This document shows positions 59,811 through 64,000 of a stretch of 64,000 nt of DNA, piece by piece; position 1 is the stretch's first letter, and every line of letters starts with the position of its first letter. The notes beneath the pieces were generated by a model, which did not search any database, was not told the origin of the DNA, and worked only from the letters and a program-made list of their open reading frames with translations. The DNA is from Thalassospira profundimaris (GTDB lineage Bacteria > Pseudomonadota > Alphaproteobacteria > Rhodospirillales > Thalassospiraceae). The stretch spans positions 124,001 to 188,000 of the forward strand of contig NZ_JPWF01000003.1 of the NCBI RefSeq assembly GCF_003326675.1, written 5' to 3'. A program made the position numbers and the translations under genes.

Positions 59811-60287
59811 TCAAGCGGCGCGCTGCATTTCGACAGTCGGGATATCGCGATCAGGCACCGGGCCGGTCACCAGGAAGCCGAACTTGCGATAAAAGGCCTT
59901 GGCGCGTTCGTTATGGGCAACCACGGTCAGGCGTACATTGCTGCGTGCGCCCTTTTCCGCCAGTGCATCAAGGGCCGCAATCATAAGCGCCTTGCCAGCA
60001 CCACTGCCATGCGATGCCGGATCAACCATGATCCAGTCGATTTCCGGTGCATCGTGGATGGCAATCACATAGCCCAAAAGGGTTTCGTCACTGGTCGCGA
60101 CATAGACAGTGTGGTTTTCACTGCCAAGGGCGGTTTCAAAAACACCGGTCGATTTATCGACATAGTGCGCAACCAGTCCGGTTGCGGCATCGCCCATGCC
60201 TTCGATGAAATAGGTTGAATCTGTTGCGCGCTTGGTAAGGTCGCGGATGAAGGGAAGGTCTGCGGCAGTGCCTTTGCGGATCTGCAT
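59811..60287 (-). CDS. GNAT-family acetyltransferase
   Basis: 158-residue GNAT protein. Acetyl-CoA site motif in IDWIMVDPASHGSGAGKALMIAAL (pyrophosphate loop HGSGAGKA) and a C-terminal strand-helix NVRLTVVAHNERAKAFYRKFGF. It is a standard RimI/YhhY-like layout. Its position next to a YjhX-family gene recalls the yjhX-yjhQ pair, in which YjhQ is also a GNAT protein, although here a hairpin separates the two genes. Confidence 0.88.
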   Translation of the reverse strand: MQIRKGTAADLPFIRDLTKRATDSTYFIEGMGDAATGLVAHYVDKSTGVFETALGSENHTVYVATSDETLLGYVIAIHDAPEIDWIMVDPASHGSGAGKALMIAALDALAEKGARSNVRLTVVAHNERAKAFYRKFGFLVTGPVPDRDIPTVEMQRAA

Positions 60288-60452
60288 TTTTTAAGCTCGT
60301 GTGCGTTATTCTATTAACGGGCTTTTTGACGCCCGGCGCCAGTTTGCGCCAAAAACCATACCATGTCGTTAATGACCGGTCTGCGCGTGTGATGATTTTT
60401 GATTTGGTCGGGGCACACATCAAGAAACGATGGGCGGGGCAGGGACTTCTTT

Positions 60453-61454
60453 CTATTTCTGGCGGCTGCGCTTGTCGCGATACATTTCAAGATCGGCAAC
60501 TGCCATCATGTCTTCGAGACTTTTATCAAGCGGTTCAAAAAAGACCGACGCACCCGAACTGATTTGCGGGGTTTCGCGGATTGGCGATTTTGAGGTCGGT
60601 ACTGTCAGTTTGACCTGGCCAAGCGCATTACGTACCCGGGAAATGATCGTGGTCAGATCGCCGCGGTTTCGCACATAGCCAAGCACGGCAAATTCATCGC
60701 CGCCGATCCGCCCGCAAATGTCCACTTCGCGAATGCTTGCCGTGATGGCGTCACCCACCGCACGCAGGGCAGCATCCCCGGCGGCGTGTCCGTAATCGTC
60801 GTTCCAGTGTTTCATATTATCAAGATCGATAAAGATGATCCCGATATTATGGTGATAGCGTTTGGCAATGCGGATTTTCTGATGGGCAAGCAATTCAAAC
60901 CCGGCACGGTTGTTCATGCCGGTCAAGGGATCGCTCATTGACAGCGTGCGCATGATCTCGAACTGCTCATAAAGGCGCAAGTCGGCCTCGATCAGATCGC
61001 GAAAGACCTCCATCAATTCCTTTTGGGTTTGATCATACCCGGTCGGTTTGGTGTCAAAAACGCAAAGGGTTCCGAACACAACACCGTTCGGCCACAAAAG
61101 CGGCAGACCGAAATAGGAGATGTAGCCATCCTCGATCAATTCGGGATTGTCGGCCCATTCCGGTTTGCCCCGTGCATCACTTTCATAATGGTTGGCCTTG
61201 GATTGCACGACCTTGCGGCAATAAACGTTCGAATCAAGTGACTGGGGTTTGCCAGAAACCGTGGGATAGGGGTTTTCCGGGTTGCGGCTGGTAAGGGCGG
61301 CGCGATATCCGAATTTTTCGTTATATTCGACAACATAGCCGGCCGTGGCGCCCAAAAGGTTGGTCATCAGATCGACCACACGCTGCCACTTGTCGAGGGA
61401 TACCTGCATCGCCTCGTCCTGTGTAAGCCAGTCGATTGTTTTCAGCATGACCAT
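60453..61454 (-). CDS. GAF-GGDEF diguanylate cyclase
   Basis: 333-residue soluble signalling protein. An N-terminal GAF domain (about 20-160; SNVYCRKVV, ISYFGLPLLWPNG, GTLCVFD) is followed by a GGDEF domain with intact RIGGDEFAVL. An RxxD inhibitory site (REVD) lies five residues before GGDEF, so active c-di-GMP synthesis with product inhibition is expected. The substrate-binding DLDNMKHWND segment is conserved. No transmembrane segment, so the signal is intracellular. ATG 61454 or the ATG two codons later may be used. Confidence 0.92.
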   Translation of the reverse strand: MVMLKTIDWLTQDEAMQVSLDKWQRVVDLMTNLLGATAGYVVEYNEKFGYRAALTSRNPENPYPTVSGKPQSLDSNVYCRKVVQSKANHYESDARGKPEWADNPELIEDGYISYFGLPLLWPNGVVFGTLCVFDTKPTGYDQTQKELMEVFRDLIEADLRLYEQFEIMRTLSMSDPLTGMNNRAGFELLAHQKIRIAKRYHHNIGIIFIDLDNMKHWNDDYGHAAGDAALRAVGDAITASIREVDICGRIGGDEFAVLGYVRNRGDLTTIISRVRNALGQVKLTVPTSKSPIRETPQISSGASVFFEPLDKSLEDMMAVADLEMYRDKRSRQK

Positions 61455-61523
61455 TCTGACCGCCTTCGTCTTTCACCCGGTTATGCCCTTAGCATAACGT
61501 GTTTTTGTTTTTTATTATGTTTT

Positions 61524-62966
61524 TCATATTTGTCCCGTGCGTGGCGAGAACAAGCTGTCTTTTCCATCATTTACGCCCAAAAGACCACCGGGGCGCAGGA
61601 CAAGAATGGCGGCAAGCAATCCAAAAACCGCAACATCGCGATAGGCCCCGCCGAAATATCCAGACCAGTATGCCTCGGTCAGGCCGATGACAAAACCACC
61701 AAGCCAGGCACCGCGCATTTGTCCAATCCCGCCCAATATGGCCGCGACAAGCGCCTTGAACCCGAACAGGGTGCCGGAATGAAAATTGATCACGCCATAT
61801 CGCAATGCCATCACAGCACCGGTAATGCCACAGAGAAAACCGGCCAGTGCAAATGATTGTTGTTCGATACGCTGCAACGATACGCCGCAAAGCCCTGCGG
61901 CAATGCGGTCCTGGCTGATCGCGCGCCACTGGCGTCCGAACCGTGTTCTGGTCATCAACCAGATCAGGCTAGCCCCGATAATCAAGGCCATCGCAATGGA
62001 CAGAACATCAAAACCAAGAATGCGGACGACAAAATGATCGCTGCGCAGGACGGGAAAGGAATATTGCCACAGGGGCGGCAAATTGAAATTGCGCGCCGAA
62101 ATGACAAGGCGCACGAACTCCTGAATAAACAATACACAACCAAGCGATGCGACAATGATCGCCCGACCACCGGCAGCCTTGCGGCCCAGCGGGCCAAACA
62201 CATTATGCCATGTCAGATGACTAAGCCCAGTACCGACAAAACAGGCCGTCAATGTCGCACCGATCACGATCAGGATGATGTTCCACCCCAAAAGGGACGA
62301 AAGAAACATCCCCATGATCACGGTTGAAAGTGCCGCTGTCATGACGATTTCGCCAAACGCAAGGTTGATGCGCCCGATCAGGCCGTAAATCAGGGTAAAG
62401 GAAAGGGCAAGCAATCCATAAATTGCCCCGCGCGACAAACCATTGATGGCAAGTTGAATAGCATAGGCCAGGTTTGATCCGATTTCGGGGACATCGGCAA
62501 TCAATCCATGCTGATCAGGATTTTCATAGTGATCCAGTGCCGCGCGACCGACCCGATCAAGCCAGAAACGTTTCAGGATCGACAGATGGGTCGGGGAAAC
62601 GGGGCCAAACCGGCTGGTTTCGATCCCGATCAATATTCCGGGTGTATTGGGTTTTTCCGATGCAGAAAACACGCAGGTCAGGCTATGGATTGGTGATGCC
62701 GGTTCGGGCGTGCTGCCTGTAACTGCACTCGCATCCTGACCCGATATAATCTGATAGTGCAAAGTGATATGCGTCTGATCGCTGATCTCGTCAAATCGGG
62801 TCAGAAGCCTGATTTTTTCGGCGTCATCTTCGATACCGGGAAGGGCAATGCGACAGATATTGAAGTTCCAAGGGTTTTCAACCTGACAGCCCGCAAGGCT
62901 GATGGCCAGTAACGGCATCAACCAGATGAAATGCCAGCGATGCAAAATCCTGAACAACTGACGCAA
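61524..62966 (-). CDS. LivH/UrtB-type ABC permease with N-terminal lipoprotein-like domain
   Basis: 480-residue protein of unusual build. Residues 1-27 form a signal with a lipobox (ISLAGC, Cys27). About 130 residues without homology that I recognise follow, containing several cysteines (NICRIAL; SLTCVFSA). From about 165 to the end it is a branched-chain amino-acid/urea-type permease: GLSRGAIYGLLALSFTLIYG, GRINLAFGEIVM, then GFKALVAAILGGIGQMRGAWLGG and the terminal ILVLRPGGLLG. No ATPase, second permease or binding protein lies next to it. TTG 62966 has GGGGGA 7 bases upstream, which supports the full-length reading. Confidence 0.85.
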   Translation of the reverse strand: MRQLFRILHRWHFIWLMPLLAISLAGCQVENPWNFNICRIALPGIEDDAEKIRLLTRFDEISDQTHITLHYQIISGQDASAVTGSTPEPASPIHSLTCVFSASEKPNTPGILIGIETSRFGPVSPTHLSILKRFWLDRVGRAALDHYENPDQHGLIADVPEIGSNLAYAIQLAINGLSRGAIYGLLALSFTLIYGLIGRINLAFGEIVMTAALSTVIMGMFLSSLLGWNIILIVIGATLTACFVGTGLSHLTWHNVFGPLGRKAAGGRAIIVASLGCVLFIQEFVRLVISARNFNLPPLWQYSFPVLRSDHFVVRILGFDVLSIAMALIIGASLIWLMTRTRFGRQWRAISQDRIAAGLCGVSLQRIEQQSFALAGFLCGITGAVMALRYGVINFHSGTLFGFKALVAAILGGIGQMRGAWLGGFVIGLTEAYWSGYFGGAYRDVAVFGLLAAILVLRPGGLLGVNDGKDSLFSPRTGQI

Positions 62967-63140
62967 TGCAAGTCCCCCGACGGAGTTCCTGATGCCATAT
63001 CCTGCTTGATTTTCAGGTTTTTACAAGAATGGGATCACATTCCTGGCCTGATTGTTGCCCCTTTTTCTTGCGATTACAGGCATCTGGTTTCAGACTTGCG
63101 CCAGATAACGAGATCAAAACCCTAAACAGGAGACGCCCGC

Positions 63141-63848
63141 ATGGCAGATGTGATCGATTACGCGATCCATGGCGAAGAAATGCAATTGGTCGAGATTGAA
63201 CTGGATCCGGGCGAAGGTGTTCGGGCCGAAGCCGGCGCCATGATGTATATGGGCGATGGCATTGCCATGCAGACCGGGACGGGCGGTGGTCTGTTTTCCG
63301 GGTTCAAGCGGATGCTGACCGGCGAAGGGTTCTTTATCACAAGCTTTGTCCATGAAGGATCGGGCAAGGGGCATGTTGCCTTTGCCGCACCCTATCCGGG
63401 CAAAATCGTCGCCCTTGATCTTGCCGAACATGGCGGGGAAATCATCTGTCAGAAAGACGCATTTCTCTGTGCAGCAGCCGGGATTGATATCGACATCGCC
63501 TTTTCCAAGAAACTTGGCGCGGGCCTGTTTGGCGGCGAAGGTTTCATTCTTCAGCGTCTTAGTGGCGATGGCATGGCCTTTATGCATGCGGGCGGCACCA
63601 TCATCCGCAAGGATTTGCAGCCCGGCCAGACATTGCGCGTTGATACCGGCGCGCTGGTGGCGATGACGCCATCCATCGATTATTCGATCAAATTTGTCGG
63701 TGGCTTCACCAACGCGCTGTTTGGTGGCGAAGGTCTATTTGTGACAACGCTTAAGGGGCCGGGCACCGTCTGGCTGCAAAGTCTGCCATTCTCGCGCCTT
63801 GCCGATCGTATCGCTGCTGCCTTGCCGCAAGACCGGAACAAGGGTTAA
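63141..63848 (+). CDS. AIM24-family (TIGR00266) protein
   Basis: 235-residue protein of the AIM24 family, a beta-rich fold of uncertain role. Recognised from [36 protein letters not shown] and [18 protein letters not shown]. The first residue pattern [18 protein letters not shown] is typical. SD AGGAGA. It ends in front of a strong bidirectional terminator. Confidence 0.9.
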   Translation: MADVIDYAIHGEEMQLVEIELDPGEGVRAEAGAMMYMGDGIAMQTGTGGGLFSGFKRMLTGEGFFITSFVHEGSGKGHVAFAAPYPGKIVALDLAEHGGEIICQKDAFLCAAAGIDIDIAFSKKLGAGLFGGEGFILQRLSGDGMAFMHAGGTIIRKDLQPGQTLRVDTGALVAMTPSIDYSIKFVGGFTNALFGGEGLFVTTLKGPGTVWLQSLPFSRLADRIAAALPQDRNKG

Positions 63849-63865
63849 GTAGGGACGGTACATGC

Positions 63866-63894
63866 AACAGGGACGCTGTGGCGTCCCTGTTTTT
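63866..63894. terminator. Bidirectional terminator
   Basis: 11-bp perfect stem AACAGGGACGC / GCGTCCCTGTT, loop TGTG, then TTT. Confidence 0.92.
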
Positions 63895-63901
63895 GTTTAC
63901 G

Positions 63902-64000
63902 CTACTCTGCTTTTGGTGGCGTCGGGTTTCTAAGGTTAAATCCGGTCAACCATTCAAGGATCAGGTCGCCATTTGTATCGACCCACTGACGGGCAAGGGC
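63902..64000 (-). CDS. 3' end of an unidentified gene (partial)
   Basis: An open minus-strand frame enters from the right edge and stops at TAG 63904-63902, giving 32 C-terminal residues that begin ALARQWVDTNGDLILEWLTG. It faces the AIM24 gene across a bidirectional terminator, as a real convergent gene would. The product is not recognised. Confidence 0.6.
   Translation of the reverse strand, partial: ALARQWVDTNGDLILEWLTGFNLRNPTPPKAE

Overview
The window reads as ordinary chromosomal DNA of an alphaproteobacterium. The long division and cell wall (dcw) cluster ends in lpxC, the RNase P RNA is of the bacterial A type, there is a GTTC-N7-GTTC type LexA site in front of recN, and TRAP transport, a CUT1 sugar ABC operon and an HBM-type chemoreceptor are present. 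The overall gene set resembles marine Rhodospirillales such as Thalassospira. That genus assignment is an impression from gene content and was not tested. No prophage, IS element, CRISPR array or tRNA gene was seen.

Layout. 1-6.6 kb: an aminopeptidase P, an aldo/keto reductase, a LysR regulator divergent from an EamA exporter, a secreted SNase-like nuclease and a small NTF2-like protein. 6.6-12.7 kb (minus strand): ligA, recN, bamD and lpxC. 13.0-38.1 kb (minus strand): the dcw cluster, transcribed from right to left as mraZ-rsmH-ftsL-ftsI-murE-murF-mraY-murD-ftsW-[GNAT]-murG-murC-murB-ddl-ftsQ-[sugar operon]-ftsA-ftsZ. Many of its genes are joined by ATGA or longer overlaps. It departs from the usual order in two places: a GNAT acetyltransferase gene sits between ftsW and murG, and a complete five-gene sugar ABC transporter/LacI operon on the opposite strand (16.5-21.8 kb) separates ftsQ from ftsA. 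38.1-38.6 kb: the mraZ control region, with five in-phase TGGGN decamers. 38.6-46.98 kb: an exported EF-hand protein, a CorA-type transporter, an isochorismatase-like hydrolase, an FMN flavoprotein, rnpB, an AmpD-like amidase, a second EamA exporter, the ABC-F ATPase uup and a TerB-DnaJ protein.

47.3-59.3 kb: a chemoreceptor, a MarR-like regulator, a DctPQM TRAP transporter, a single-chain 5-oxoprolinase and then, behind a terminator, a membrane-anchored glutamate-synthase-like flavoprotein and a VOC protein. The order suggests uptake of 5-oxoproline or a related cyclic amide and its hydrolysis to glutamate. 59.3-64.0 kb: a YjhX-family small protein next to a GNAT protein, a GAF-GGDEF cyclase, a LivH-type permease carrying an N-terminal lipoprotein-like domain, an AIM24-family protein and the 3' end of an unidentified gene.

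The clearest regulatory signals are: two 16-bp inverted LacI-type operators three helical turns apart around the sugar promoter; the MraZ decamers; a LexA box over a recN promoter; a near-consensus rnpB promoter; and a large dyad just upstream of the chemoreceptor. The most unusual items are the sugar operon inside dcw, the lipobox-LivH fusion, the YjhX/GNAT neighbourhood and the putative 5-oxoproline locus. I found no system that I could confidently call entirely new.
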